Shown here one piece after another: positions 31,430 to 42,547 of a stretch of 64,000 nt of DNA; the first letter of the stretch is position 1; each line of letters opens with the position of its first letter. The stretch is from positions 274,001 to 338,000 of the forward strand of contig CAUYUJ010014556.1 in NCBI GenBank assembly GCA_963575745.1, given 5' to 3'. The notes under the pieces are model-generated. The model was not told the DNA's origin, did no database searches, and was given only the letters and a program-made list of their open reading frames with translations. Made by a program: the position numbers and the translations under genes. This DNA is from Prorocentrum cordatum (Eukaryota; Sar; Dinophyceae; Prorocentrales; Prorocentraceae).

Positions 31430-32330
31430 CAACTTCAACTCAGACTCTGTGCGAAATCGAGATGTGACCAACTCCCCGTCGGGTCGCCAGCCCGTGAGGT
31501 GCATGTGCTTGTGGTGCGTGCGTTCGTTGATCCATTCGTGCATCGGCAAGCCAATCGGCGTGTGAGCACGCTTGGCCCCTCCAAGCAAGCATTTGGCATT
31601 GTGATTGCCCTGCCGCGTGGATAGGTTACGATTGCACAGGATGTAGTCATGCTGTGCGAACAGCACGCGCGTGGGATTTTGGCAAGCTGCAAGAACTGTT
31701 GAAGCAACGTGGCAACGGAAGTGGTTCATAAGATCAAACATTGTGAATTCACGCGCCAAGGAACTTCTGCTCTCTCAACCATGCTCCGATGAGCCCGCGA
31801 ACCCCTGGACCCCTGGATTCGAAGCGTTGAAGTATCCCGTGATGACGTGTGCGAATGGCTGGTGATCTGTGCGCTCAGCCGTGAGGATCTGGGATCCGAT
31901 GGTTGGATACGATGTCGTGGATGTGGATTGTGAAATCCGCCGTGGCCCCAGGAAACTGGCATGTAACCGGATTGAACGCATAGAATATACCACTCGCGCC
32001 TTGCCAACCAATCGAGACTGAATGACTGGGGAAAAACGTGCAAGCCAAATGACCCCTCTGAGTGGCGACGCCCCCAGCTCCCGATGTGCACATCATCGTC
32101 AGGATACCCTTTCCAGAAGGACCACCCTTGAAGACTCACACTAACAGTGCGTGCATATCGGGGTGTTGTTGATATTCCAGGACGCAAGAGTGAGACCCGC
32201 ACTGCGACTTGAACCCCTAAGTCGAGCCTTCCCCCTGCGCAATCAAGCCCCCGTGATCGCACTCGTGATGAAAGTCTCGTCCCTCGTGCAGCCCCAGTCC
32301 GTCCATTTGCCGACGACCAGAGACCAGCCT
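31430..32330 (-). pseudogene. AP-endonuclease-like region of element B, fragmented
   Basis: Pieces in different frames: ATLNLNAGWSLVVGKW near 32,345-32,300, CTSGAGGVAT with GHLACTFFPSHSVS (about 32,095-32,030), and FAQHDYILCNRNLSTRQGNH (about 31,660-31,600). They occur in the order expected for the nuclease domain, but no intact catalytic set can be assembled. Confidence 0.45.
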
Positions 32331-32576
32331 GCATTGAGGTTGAGGGTGGCCAGCTTGACAGGATGCGGGGCGCCCTCGACGCGACGAGCGACGATGTGCT
32401 GGACGCTTCCGATCTTTGGATAGTCGAGCCTCACCTGGATCTTTGGCAGGTTGAGCGACTCCACGGCGCTGTAGAGCTTGGTGGCCTGCTGACCAAAAAT
32501 AGAGAATGACGAGTCTGGGTCCACCACCACCACAAGAGCTTTCTGCCGAATCGAAACAACACTGGATGCGATACTA

Positions 32577-33105
32577 TTATTGATTATTGATCGCTTTCTG
32601 CAGATTCCAAGCGTTTCCGCGATCTTTGGAATGAGGGAAATTAGTGATCTTGGTGTGTGAGGCCTTCTTGTCGAAGGTGGCGCACGTTCTTTCCGCATCG
32701 ACATTACTGCGAATATTCAGAAAGATATTTGACAAGGGCGGGCTGAGTGACGTTCTTGGCCCCAACTGCTGTCAAGGACGTCGCGTCGGGATCTCTCAAG
32801 TCCTCCACGAAGCCCTTGATGTCGATACCTCCTGGGGCATGGCAACACACGGCCGACATCGCCGTGTGAAAGGACCCACCACAAACACCATCATGCACAC
32901 GGCCTGAAGTAGAACCCCCGAACAGAATGGCATTGCCTTCAAACTTCTTCAAGCGGGTGTCCAGCTCGCTCACCGTTTCACGGCACGTGTCTCTGGCGAC
33001 GTTGACCGCCACTTCCTTGACCTGCGCCGAAACGGTAACCCCTGTCTTCTCTGCAGCACGACGGGCCGTGCGTTCGATGAGAGCATCGAGTTGGGAAACC
33101 TCCAT
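32577..33105 (-). pseudogene. N-terminal helical region of element B
   Basis: ATG at 33,105-33,103 opens MEVSQLDALIERTARRAAEK and then VKEVAVNVARDTCRETVSEL, a likely helical or coiled-coil stretch. It continues to IDIKGFVEDLRDPDATSL and stops at 32,704. The neighbouring frame (32,765-32,577) carries on with LNIRSNVDAERTCATFDKKA and SKDRGNAWNLQKAIN, which looks like an RRM-like or nucleic-acid-binding part. The overlap marks a frameshift. Confidence 0.5.
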
Positions 33106-33665
33106 CTCCCTGCGCTGGTTTACTTTGTCAGGGCGGCGACCTTCACGCTCCTCTTCGCCACTGCGTGGGGAAAAACTTCTCCTGGTATCCAAGAGACTAC
33201 AATGTGATGTGTAGGCGGGCGCAGAGCAATGACTGGAGACAAGGAGGAGGGGGGGAAGGAAATGAAGAGGAGGAGGAGGAACGGGATGAGGAGCAGAGAG
33301 GAGCGTCAGGAGAGGACACCGCGAGAGCGAACGCCACGGGGCTGGCCTGCGCCCAGCCAGGGCCCGAAGAACTCTCAGCCGCCGTCGCGCCAGACCCGCT
33401 GCAGTTGTGGAGCCGCAGCTGTGCGCGTTCGTGGCGGGCCGGGCCTCGGGCGGCGACACGGGGTAGTTTTTTGTTTGTTTGTTTTCCTCCTGCTCCTCCC
33501 CTCCCCCCTCCCCTTTGCTTTCTCCTTCTCGTCCTCCTCCTCCCTGCCCCGCTCCCCCTGATCCTTCCCCTCCTCGCCGCTCCTGCTCTGGGTCTTCCCA
33601 GTCTTCCCAGTCCTCTTGGACCTCGTCCTCTTCCTCTCCTCTTCCTGCTCCTCCTCCTAGACCAT
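33106..33665. other. Unassigned, with GGA and CTC patches
   Basis: GGAGGGGGGGAAGG-like purines at 33,240-33,290 and a pyrimidine tract at 33,478-33,660. No gene was recognised upstream of element B. Confidence 0.5.
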
Positions 33666-34290
33666 TCCTCTTCCCATTAAACAAACTCTTCGTTGTCGCA
33701 CCATCAGACGTGTCGGTAGGGCGAGCTGGGCGTTTCGCTTGGTATCTCCTCTGAGTGTGTGCAACAAGTTGGGGGTGTCCTTTAGCTGCACGAGCGGTTT
33801 CAAACGTGGCTCTCGCCTGGGCGCCGCACACGTGTCGTCTCAAAACTTTCAACCGTTTCGCGGGTCGAGGGTGACTCCTTCTCAAACGATGGTTTCGTCA
33901 CAGTGCCGCGCGCATTCGTCTCAATATTTCCAACCGCTGAACGGATGGGCTCCGCTGCAAAAGCTAGCTCTCGGCGTCAAGACGCGCACATTCACATTCC
34001 GAACCGTAACACGGGTGGAGAACGGTCCCTTTTCAAAACAAATTTTCGCGCGGTTGTGCCGCGTTTGTTCGCCTCATGGAGAGCGGCCCGCATTAAAACA
34101 TGATTTCCCCGTGAGCAACTCGAATCCTCCAACAACTGTTCAAACGGAGGGTGATCCTTTGTAATCTCCGGCTCTCGCCTGAGGTTTCCTTCAAAACTGG
34201 AGGCTTGCATTGTGCAACAATTGCTCGGATGGAAGATGGTTTCTTTTTCAAAACCGTGCCGTTGCTCTGGCTCCGAGCGCACTGTCCCCT
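33666..34290 (+). repeat. TGTCGCACC module and diverged ~84-bp repeat
   Basis: CTTCGTTGTCGCACC (33,688-33,702) directly follows the CTC tract. Units with GTGGCTCTCGCCTGGGCGCC (33,805) and GTGCCGCGCGCATTCGTCTC (33,902) follow, decaying rightward. Same family as 18,601-19,150. Confidence 0.65.
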
Positions 34291-35060
34291 AAATCATCCA
34301 TCAACTACATGGTGGGTTCCACAAACCCTGGCCCCACAAATATTACCATCTCTTGGGGAAACATTGTTGAATTCTGCCAGTTCCGCCGCGGAAGGAATCA
34401 CAACTCCTCCGATCCTCGAAAGCGAGGCCCTGTGTGGAACGCCTCACATGGCCGGTTACGGAAAGCCTGAATCCCCCAAAACTGTCATGTCTTGGGGGTG
34501 CATCTTTTACCTCCGTCGCCTTCCGCCGAGCTTCCTCCAGCAGACCTGCCACCGCTTTACTTCCACCGGTTGGCGCCGGTCCACCGAGGACGAAGCCGGG
34601 CCGAAAGCAAGACCCTGCCTGGAACGCCTTGCTTGTTGATCACCGGCGAGCTGGGTCCAGCAGGCGGTCGGCTACCAGCGGGGCGCGCCGGAAGCGAATT
34701 GGGCAAAATGGAATGGGGAAGGCAGGAGGGGAAAGAAGGGAAAGGCCGCGAGACCGCTGGAGCGCCCTCAGATCGTGAAGAACTCTGGGATGTGCCAGGG
34801 TCAGGCTCAGGTGCCCAGAGCGCCTCGCACGCGCGGAGGGCGGCTCCTTCTCAAGCTCATGCGGCCGAGACTGCCTGAGGTCGTTGGATGCACGTTTCAA
34901 CGGGCTGCACGCCCTTGACCCTGAGGAGCGGCCCGAGAACTTGAGCCCCTCCTGAGCCCCAAGTATGTGTCGGCTGGGTTTGCCCTGGTCTTCCTGCCCC
35001 GCGTCCTCCCTCACCCTTCCATTCCTCCGCCTTCCTCGTCCCTCTTCATCAAAATGCGAT
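34291..35060. other. Unassigned sequence
   Basis: Single-copy looking, moderately GC rich. No family motif in any frame and no strong repeat. Confidence 0.45.
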
Positions 35061-35265
35061 TTGGGGGGGAGGGGGCGGAGGAGGGGGCGGAAGGGGGAGG
35101 GGAAGAAGTGGGGAGATGCGGGATACGAGGGGGGGATGTTAGGAGAGCGAGGGGGAAGAGGGGAAGGGGACGGAGGAGAAGGAGAGAGACAGAGAGAGAG
35201 AGAGACATACAGAGAAAGAGCGAGAGAGAGAGAGAGAGAGAAATAGAGAGAAGTGGGTCAGATAA
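35061..35265 (+). repeat. G-rich tract and GA microsatellite
   Basis: GGGGGGGAGGGGGCGGAGGA (from 35,061), then GAGAGAGAGA around 35,190-35,252. All-purine strand. Confidence 0.9.
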
Positions 35266-36340
35266 TCAAGGAAAGCAATGGTAGGCGTGCTGTAAAGCAT
35301 CAACGCGTGCTGCTTCGGTTTTGCATTGCGCCATACTGCTCTGCAAAACGGGCAGCCTTTACAAACAACATGCGTACGATGAATGGGGCTTCGTCGATAG
35401 CCTGGCGCACCACCGTCGCGCAGTGTCGCGGTGCGGGCCCAGAGTTTTGCTTGAACATGTGCGCGGCGCCCCTTTTTTGTTTTGTGCTATTGTTCTATTA
35501 TTACTATCTTGATGGCTGAAGTATCTGCTAACTGTCTGGCTTGCTTGCTTGCTTGCTGGTTGATGGTGCGTTCCCGTCGCCGTCGTAAAACACAAGTTCT
35601 GGCATCACCTGAACGGTGTCGTTGGGACCCCCTCCGAAGAAGATGACTGCAACAGTGGCAAAGCGTTGATATGCCTGGGTCGCGAGTCTCAACATCAAAA
35701 AGCAATCAGCTGGCACGGCCTTCTGGCATGCACCAATGGCGCAATGTCTCACGAAACGACCATATAAAGATGGAAACCATGGGCATCTCGCCTTGTCCGT
35801 TGCTTCCACATGTAGCAGTGGACACTTGCATCGATGACGCACTTCAGAAAGAGGGGGGATGAAGAGGATGGTGTGGAGGAGGAAGAGGTAAGGACTGGCG
35901 CAAGCAACGACAAAATATCTCAATCCATATCCAGGCAGCAAGCAGAACCACGCGAATGACGCCGCTGGCCTCGACGACCAAAGTGACCGTTCGATGCTGG
36001 CTTCGCCGACGCATCCGTATCCTCGCCTGAGCGAAAAAGCAGGGAGGTCGGACCAAGCGGTACAGCAGCGGGCAGGATGCCCGTGCGTGTGGGGGGCCCG
36101 AAAGGCAGGGACATGGGGGGGGGGGAGCAGGAAGAGGGAACAAGAGCACGCGGCGCCTCTCCCGTTCTCACGTCTTACCCCCCGTTCTTTTCTAATTCGG
36201 TTCATCCTTTATCCTGTTCTTCCCCGTCTCCTCCGCCTCTCCCTCCCCCTCCTCCTTCTCCCCTCCTCCTCTACTCATTTTGCTCATTTCCACTGGTGCC
36301 CCCTCCAGGATGGATCACACGACTGCGTACATGATAAAGG
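35266..36340. other. Unassigned, one coding-like patch
   Basis: On the minus strand around 35,780-35,570 a frame reads FVRHCAIGACQKAVPADCFL and FFGGGPNDTVQVMPELVFYD, which has real-protein character but no family match. The rest shows nothing recognisable. Confidence 0.3.
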
Positions 36341-36344
36341 TAGT

Positions 36345-36349
36345 GAGGA

Positions 36350-36384
<35 letters not shown>

Positions 36385-36435
36385 GAGAGCGAGAGAGAGA
36401 GAGAGCGATAGAGAAAGAGAGAGAGGGAGTGGCAG
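36345..36435 (+). repeat. GA microsatellite
   Basis: GAGAGAGAGA with GCGA and GATA interruptions. Confidence 0.95.
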
Positions 36436-37275
36436 CTGTGCCATCACCATCCAGACAGCCTGGAAGAGTAGGAACGAACGATGTGTGGTTGGCACTGGCA
36501 GCCTCCCGTAACTTCGTCGTGCGTAAGGTAACCACCAAAGAAGATGGGATAAGACGCGAGCAAGATGCTGGGCGCGGCGCAGAGAAAAGGGAACGGCGCG
36601 AGCGAAACAGCAAGGGAAGGGTCACGACGAGGATGAGGAGTGCCAGGGGGATGGGGAGGAGGACGACGATCGGGAGGGAATGCTGAGGGCAACTGATGTG
36701 GAGACTGGTGCTTGCCCAGGGGAAGCCAAAGAAGGGAAGGGTCGTGCAGGCGCGCGCATGCGAGCCAGCGGCACGCAAGGCCTCCCGACTTGCCAAGAGT
36801 CCGTGCTCCTGATCGAAAGCTTCTCCTTCTCTTCCCTCCTCCTCCCCTTTCCTACCCCCTCCCTCCTCCACCTCCTCCTCCTCCTCCTCCTCCTCTCCCT
36901 CCTCCTTAATGTTGCATCTTGCCATCGCTCGGACGCTCATTCCCCGTGCACTTTTCGGTGCCGTGCCTGTGTTTTTCGCAAGACGACCCAACATGCTCCT
37001 CGATGGTCCCCGCCGAGAGCAACATGCATACGTCCGAGCGATGCCAAGGTATCTGGTGCGAGACAGAGGAGCCCCTTCGACATCGATGCGGGTCTCCTGG
37101 CAAATGTCCCAAAACTTCTGCACCCGGAATCCAGACGACAGGGCAGTGCTGCAAACACATGCTTTTTCGATGTGCAGCCTCTCATTTCCTCTTCTGGTCC
37201 TCAGCTCTCTGGCGATGATACCTGCTGAAGCTTGGGGGTTATGTTTGAACATCTCTCGCGCTCCCAAACTAAGTC
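36436..37275. other. Unassigned sequence with CTC tract
   Basis: A CTC microsatellite lies at 36,830-36,905. The minus frame at about 37,267-36,910 is balanced in composition (FKHNPQASAGIIARELRTRR) but has no recognised domain. Confidence 0.35.
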
Positions 37276-37400
37276 CTCCTCCTCCTCCGCCCCCTCCGCC
37301 TCCTCGTCGTTGTCGTCCTCCCTCCTCCTCCTCTTCCTTTTCCTACTCCATTCCTTTCCTTATGAATAACTTCTCCCTGTCGCACCTCGATGCCGGTCGA
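37276..37400 (+). repeat. CTC microsatellite plus TGTCGCACC module
   Basis: CCTCCTCCTCCGCCCCC, then TTTCCTTATGAATAACTTCT and CCCTGTCGCACC followed by GCCGGTCGAAAGG. This is the third copy of the module seen at 18,600 and 33,680, but no 84-bp array follows. Confidence 0.75.
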
Positions 37401-38745
37401 AAGGGGGGCTTGGGCGCCTCCTCGCCGAGGCTCTCCCTACGGTCCATCGGCCGACGAAGACGGCCGTGGGCAGGGGTGCCAACGTACCTCCACAGCTCAG
37501 ACCTTCAAGACCTTAAAGCGCCAGCGCCAATTGCCATCATTCACTGATTCATTCCCTCCTCCTTCCCCTCCCCCTCCTCCTCCTCCTCCTCCTCGTCGTC
37601 CTCCTCCTCTTCTTCCTCCTCCCCTCATGGCCCCGAGGCCTGTGCGGCGCCGCGGCGATGCAGCTCAGGGGGTGCCAGCTTGCCAAGCCAGCGAGACAGT
37701 GGCTCCCCCCCCACTAAGACGAAGCCAGGGCGAGGATAGACTCGGGTGAAGATAAATCGAGAATCTCTGATATCTGGCGGCTATGGAAGATGTCTCGAGC
37801 GCCGCGGACTTCTCAGAGCGTTCCGGAACGTCCTGGAACGGACTAAGCCTCGTCCTAGCCCCGCCCGGCCCACCTCTCGTCGCACGCGCTCTTGCCTGCC
37901 GCTGCCGACGCGGCGGCCGAGGAAGGAGAAGCGGCATCCAGACAACAACTTTCGGAGCCCCGCGCCGAGCCGTGGCCCCAGCCTCGGCCTCGGCCCCGGC
38001 CCCGGCCCTGGCCCTGGCCCCAGCCGCGGCCCCAGCCCAAGTCCCAACAGAGCTCAAGAGGCTCCCAAGAGAGCCCCGAGAAAGGCCCCAGAGCGTCAGC
38101 GCCGTCGTCGCCGCCGCTGCCGCCGCCGCCATCGTCGTCGCCGTCCCCCTTCAGGGTCGGCGGCACCAGCCGCTTGGCCTTCCCAACAAAATCTTTCGGA
38201 GCTCCGCACCGACTTCTTGGATCGGCGCCGGGCCCCCCTGCCAGGCTGGCGCGCCGATCGCGCCGCGGGCGCCGCAAGGAGGCCCGGTGCCGATCCATCG
38301 GCGCGGACCTCCGAAGGCATACGCTGATGCTGTTGTTCTGCTTCGGCTGCCGCAGCCGACTCTGCGGGCTCGCCCGCTGGCCTGCCGGAGGAGGAGAGAG
38401 AGAGCGCCCAGAGAGTGCGCCTCCCGTGCCGGCGGGGTACTCGAAGCAGCACGACTCGGAGGCGTCGCTGTCGCTCTCCCCTCGGGGGGGCTCGGCTGCT
38501 CCTGTCCTCCGCCCCCCGCCGTGACGGGCAGGAGAAAGAAGGGTGGGGAGCACGAAATGGAAGAGGAGGGTGATGAAGACGAAGCATTCGGAAGACAACT
38601 CCTCCGATCTCCCTTCCCGCCTTTTCACGAAACCCTGCCCTTCGCCTCTCGTCCGTGCTGCTTCGCTCTCTTCGGCGAGCTTCGTCCCTTTCGCGCTCGC
38701 TCTCGCTCGTGGGAGGAAGAGGAAGCATGTGAGGAGGAATGTGTG
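37401..38745. other. Unassigned GC-rich region with GGCCCC minisatellite
   Basis: CTC repeats at 37,555-37,625; a GGCCCTGGCCCC-like minisatellite at 37,975-38,040. Overlapping long frames exist on both strands. A minus-frame stretch (GESDSDASESCCFEYPAG near 38,480-38,430) is the most protein-like. Strand choice is not decidable, so no gene is called. Confidence 0.35.
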
Positions 38746-39160
38746 ACCAGGTGACCATGGTGGTGGTGGTGGTGGTGGTGGTGGTGGTGATCATGATGAT
38801 GCTGATGCTGATGATTATCATGATGCTGCTGCTGATGATGATGATGTTGACGATGTTGATGACGATAATGATGATGCTGATGCTGCTGCTGATGATGCTG
38901 ATGCTGATGCTGACGATAATGAGGATGATGCCGATAGCGACGATGATGGTGATGATGACGACGATGATGGTGCTGATGCTGATGATGATGGCGATGGCGA
39001 TGCTGATAATGCTGATGCTGATGCTGCCTATGATGATGCTGATGTTGATGCTGTCTACGATGATGATGATGATGCTGATGCTGATGCTGCTGCTGATGAT
39101 GATGGTGATGATGATCATGGTCAGGATAGTGATGACCATGATGACGATGATGGTAAGGAG
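38746..39160 (+). repeat. GGT/GAT/GCT microsatellite
   Basis: TGGTGGTGGTGG followed by ~370 bp of GATGCTGATG variants. Poly-His, poly-Ile and poly-Met frames result. Confidence 0.95.
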
Positions 39161-39394
39161 GACGACGAGAACGAGGAATAAACGAGAGTATGCAAGGAAA
39201 CTCTGGATACTCTGCATGGTCACGGCATGATCTCCCGATCACTCGAATCTTGCGTGAGTTTGGGGTTGCTTCTCTAGGCTCGCTCAGCCTGGCTGAAGCC
39301 TTTGGGCCAGAGTCCCGAGGAGTGTTGCCTGAGGAAGACGAGGGAGGAACAGGAGCAACATGACGAGGCAGGAAACGGAGTAGGAGGATGGGGA

Positions 39395-39880
39395 GGAGCA
39401 GGAGGGGGGGGGAGGAGGATGAGGAGGAAGAGGATGAGGAGGAGGAGGAGGAAGAGAAGGAGGAGGAAGAGGAGGAGGAGGAGGAGAAAAAGAAGGAGGA
39501 GGAGGAGGGGATGCGGAGGAAGAGGCGGAGGAGGAAATACAGGAATTACAGCCTTCGCGTAGCGAAAAGAGCAGGAGGAAGAGAAAGAGGAGAGGAGATG
39601 GAGGAGAGGGAGGCGGAAGAGGAGGAGGAGGAGGAGGATACGAGGAGCAGGCGGAGGAGGATGAGGAGGACGAGGACGAGGAGGAGGAGGAGGAGAAGGA
39701 GGAGGAGGAAGGAGAGGAGGAGGAGGAGGATGATGAGGATGCGCAGGAGGAGGACGAGGACGAGGAGGAGGACGAGGACGAGGACGAGGAGGAGGAGGAG
39801 GAAGGAGGAGGAGGAGGAGGAGACGGAGGAGGACGAGGACGAGGAGGAGGACGAGGACGAGGAGGATACGATACGATACG
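39395..39880 (+). repeat. GGA/GAC-rich purine array
   Basis: GGAGGAGGAA and GACGAGGACGAGG variants for ~480 bp, ending GATACGATACGATACGAC. Confidence 0.95.
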
Positions 39881-40328
39881 ACTCAGCATCGGCGGACCGT
39901 TGAGGATGACACCCCCGCTGGATGGCAATGCAATTGACTCTCCGTGCAAGGAAGAGCCAGACAGGGCGATGCAAGCGGAAGCAGAGCACAGGCTGGGAAA
40001 ACGGCGGACAAGACAGGGCAGGAAGCACAGAGACAGAGGCACGACAAGTGGCTAAATTCAACAGTGGGAAGCCAGAACTCAGAGACATGGCACTGGATGC
40101 ACCGCGCTTCACGACTGCCTGTCCCTGCCACTCGGGGGGACCACAAAAGGTGAAAATGCACGCAGCAACAGTGGCCTCAGGATGGCTCACGACATGCACA
40201 AACAAGTAGAAGCAGAAGAGATGGTGCGAGGGGGGCTTCTTTGTGCACGAGTCGCGCAGGCGGCCTGCGGGCGTGCTGCAGCGCCTTCACGGAGGGGGGC
40301 GGCGACGAGCACGAGCAGCCTCAGCACC
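39881..40328 (-). other. Unassigned; probable 3' UTR and downstream flank of the retrogene
   Basis: Single-copy looking sequence downstream of the retrogene stop. No poly(A)-derived T run is present on the plus strand, so the retrogene's 3' boundary is undefined. Confidence 0.5.
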
Positions 40329-41478
40329 TTAGAGAGATTTCAGTCTGGCCTGCAGCTTGTACACCGTCTCGCTGTCGCCGCTGACGACCGCGTCGAAGAT
40401 GTCAAAGGTAAGGGAACGGCGGAACTTCACTATCGTCGCCTTCCTGCGTGTGGCCTGCTTCGCGGTCTCGATCTCAATCAGGTTGTCCTCGATATCACGA
40501 AGAAGTTGTCCAGCACCAGCCTTGCGAAGTGCGGGATCTTCGACCGCAGCGCTCGCCCTTTCCCTCAGCGCCAGCGCGTGTCCACGGAGGATCGCGACCT
40601 GCTCCTGGTGATGCATGTCCTCCTCCAGCAAAGTCGATAAGACCGTGTCCGAAGCGGCAACGAGGTGCTCTTTCAGCACGAGCATCCGTGGAGACAGCTC
40701 GGGGTACTGACCAATGATGTCGGCGACTTTGCCGAAGTTCTTGGCTTCGGCCTGCTCCAGCAGCTCGTCCCAGGCGTTCGATGCGGCTGCCATCCTGGCT
40801 GGGTTGACGACCTTCGTGCCCTCGATGGTGGCGATCTCCAGGTCCGCGTTGGTGACGGCCGAGTTCACGATATCTGGTCCAGGTACTGCATCTTTCTGCA
40901 CCGAAGCCGGGGGAAATCGATCAGCTTGCGTATCATCTGTGCCAGGCTCGGTCGCAGGCGCCTGATCTGACGTAGTAGTGGTCGGAGCGGCAGAAGGCGG
41001 AGTTCCTGCAGCAGCTTGGGCGGGCGCCGCCACCAGGTACGTACCCATGTCTGGAAACGGGTCCACCAGGATCTCCTCGATCAGCTCCTCATGGTCCTCC
41101 CCGTTACATTGTGACTTCTGTTCTTCGACTGGCGCGGCCTTCATCAAGTCGCCGTGGAACTCCCCGTGGAGGTTCTCGACCAGGCCGACGAGGGCGGCGG
41201 GGGTCTCGGTGATGACAGGCTCCGTGAAGTAGCGGTTCACCTCGACTGTAGGAATTCTTCACCTCCACTTTGTCGGCGGCGGCAGCCATATTCTTGACGG
41301 CCTCCGTGACCGGGAGGGTGAAAGTTTGTTTCTCTTCCTGTCCCGTCTTTTCTGGGACCAGCGCGTCCAGTACAAGCCTCGCCCGTGTAGACGATCGGAT
41401 CTGTTGCTGGAGGACTGAGAGCTCCTGGCGCAGCAGTCCCAACTCGCTGTAGAGCTCCTTGATTGCTCGCCTGGCCAT
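40329..41478 (-). CDS. Intronless retrogene, unknown function, frame broken by 22-bp insertion
   Basis: ATG at 41,478-41,476 opens MARRAIKELYSELGLLRQEL, a likely N-terminal coiled coil (residues ~1-30). TAA is at 40,331-40,329. The frame is lost at 41,236-41,265, where an 8-bp direct repeat TTCACCTC encloses 14 bp; without that 22-bp unit the frame would be continuous at 375 codons. As it stands, the first frame gives about 125 residues and the second is open for 304 codons. The middle is Pro/Ala/Thr-rich (~residues 135-185), a linker; the C-terminal half is charged and helical (LLEEDMHHQEQVAILRGHAL). No family was recognised, and no signal peptide or membrane segment is evident. Balanced composition over 300+ codons and upstream spliced-leader relicts support a real, formerly expressed gene. 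Confidence 0.75.
41236..41265 (-). other. 22-bp frame-breaking unit with 8-bp direct repeats
   Basis: TTCACCTC occurs at 41,236-41,243 and 41,258-41,265, with GACTGTAGGAATTC between. Deleting one copy plus the spacer restores the frame from KVEV directly to NRYF. It could be a local duplication with filler, the scar of an excised insertion, or a polymorphism. It is too short for a normal intron. Confidence 0.8.
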
Positions 41479-41654
41479 AGGCACTCCTCCGTAGTCCAGC
41501 AGACAGAGGTGCCGACGCAAAGACCGAGACACGAGCAGCAAGGATCGCCAAAGTGTAAAACGGTGAGAGAGGCTGCGAGAGGTGGCGGAGCTAGCAGCCT
41601 GAAAAGGAGCTCCTGGGAAGAAAGGTTACGGACGAGCCGCCTCACCGTTGCCTG

Positions 41655-41684
41655 CTCAAGCCAAAATGACTTGAGCCAAAATGG
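41655..41684 (-). promoter_or_regulatory. Two tandem dinoflagellate spliced-leader relicts
   Basis: On the minus strand CCATTTTGGCTCAAG (41,684-41,670) is an exact match to the last 15 nt of the dinoflagellate spliced leader. It is followed without a gap by TCATTTTGGCTTGAG (41,669-41,655), a 12/15 match. Repeated rounds of trans-splicing and cDNA reintegration are known to leave 15-nt tandem relicts of this kind at the 5' end of recycled genes. Here the ATG follows after a 176-nt leader. The first seven or so leader bases are missing upstream, as expected of relicts. Confidence 0.88.
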
Positions 41685-41687
41685 AGT

Positions 41688-42460
41688 GACGCGGAGGATG
41701 AGGAGGAGGAGGAGGCTGATGAGGAGCAGGATGAGGCGGCGGACGAGGAGGATGATTATGAGGAGGATAATGATTATTATGAATGCGTGCGATCATGTCG
41801 CTGATGATGAGCATGATGCTGATGGGGATGCTGTTGATGAGGATGATGCTGATGCTGATGCCGATGATGATGCTGATGCGGATGACGATGATGCTGATGC
41901 TGCTGCGGATGATGCTGCTGGAGATGATGAGGCTGTTGCTGTTGATGCTGATGAGAAAGACGACGAAATATGCTGCTGCTGATGATGATGCTGACGATGA
42001 TGATGATGATGCGGGGGAGGATGAGGAGGAGGAGGATGAGGAGGAGGAGGAGGGCGGATGATGATGATGATACGGATGAGGAAGAAGAGGAGGAGGAGGA
42101 CGAGGAGGGGGAGACGGAGACAGAGACATATATGGGGATGAGGAGGAGGAGACCGACGATGATGATGAGGAGGAGGAAGCGGAGGAGGAGGAGGAGGATG
42201 AGCAGGATGACGAGGATAACGAGACGGGAGGGAGAGGAGGAGGAGGAGGACGAGGAGGAGGAGGAGGCGGAGGAGGAGGAAGAAGAGGAGGACGAGGAAG
42301 ATGACGAGGACGAGGAGGAGGAGGAGGAGGAGACGGAGGAGGAGGATATGGATGATTATGAGGATGATGGTGAGGGGAAGGAGGCGGAGGGGAAGGAGGA
42401 GGAGGACGAGGAGGAATATGATGACGAGGACAAGGATGATGATGCATGCTGATGCCGCTA

Positions 42461-42547
<87 letters not shown>

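Larger units (their letters stand above)
28898..33105 (-). mobile_element. Non-LTR (LINE-like) retrotransposon relic, element B (~4.2 kb)
   Basis: Minus-strand order: N-terminal helical/ORF1-like part (33,105-32,577), endonuclease-like part (about 32,330-31,430), linker (about 31,430-30,830), reverse transcriptase-like part (about 30,900-29,600) and C-terminal tail (29,530-28,898). This is the order of single-ORF LINE-like elements in dinoflagellates. Frameshifts and stops separate nearly every part. A TCC microsatellite (30,750-30,815 on the plus strand) interrupts the reverse transcriptase. The ends are not defined by a tail or target duplication. Confidence 0.7.

Noticed and set aside
37783-38754. 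323-codon plus frame and 257-codon minus frame over the same DNA
   Set aside because: GC-rich minisatellite DNA leaves both strands open; there is no motif to decide between them.
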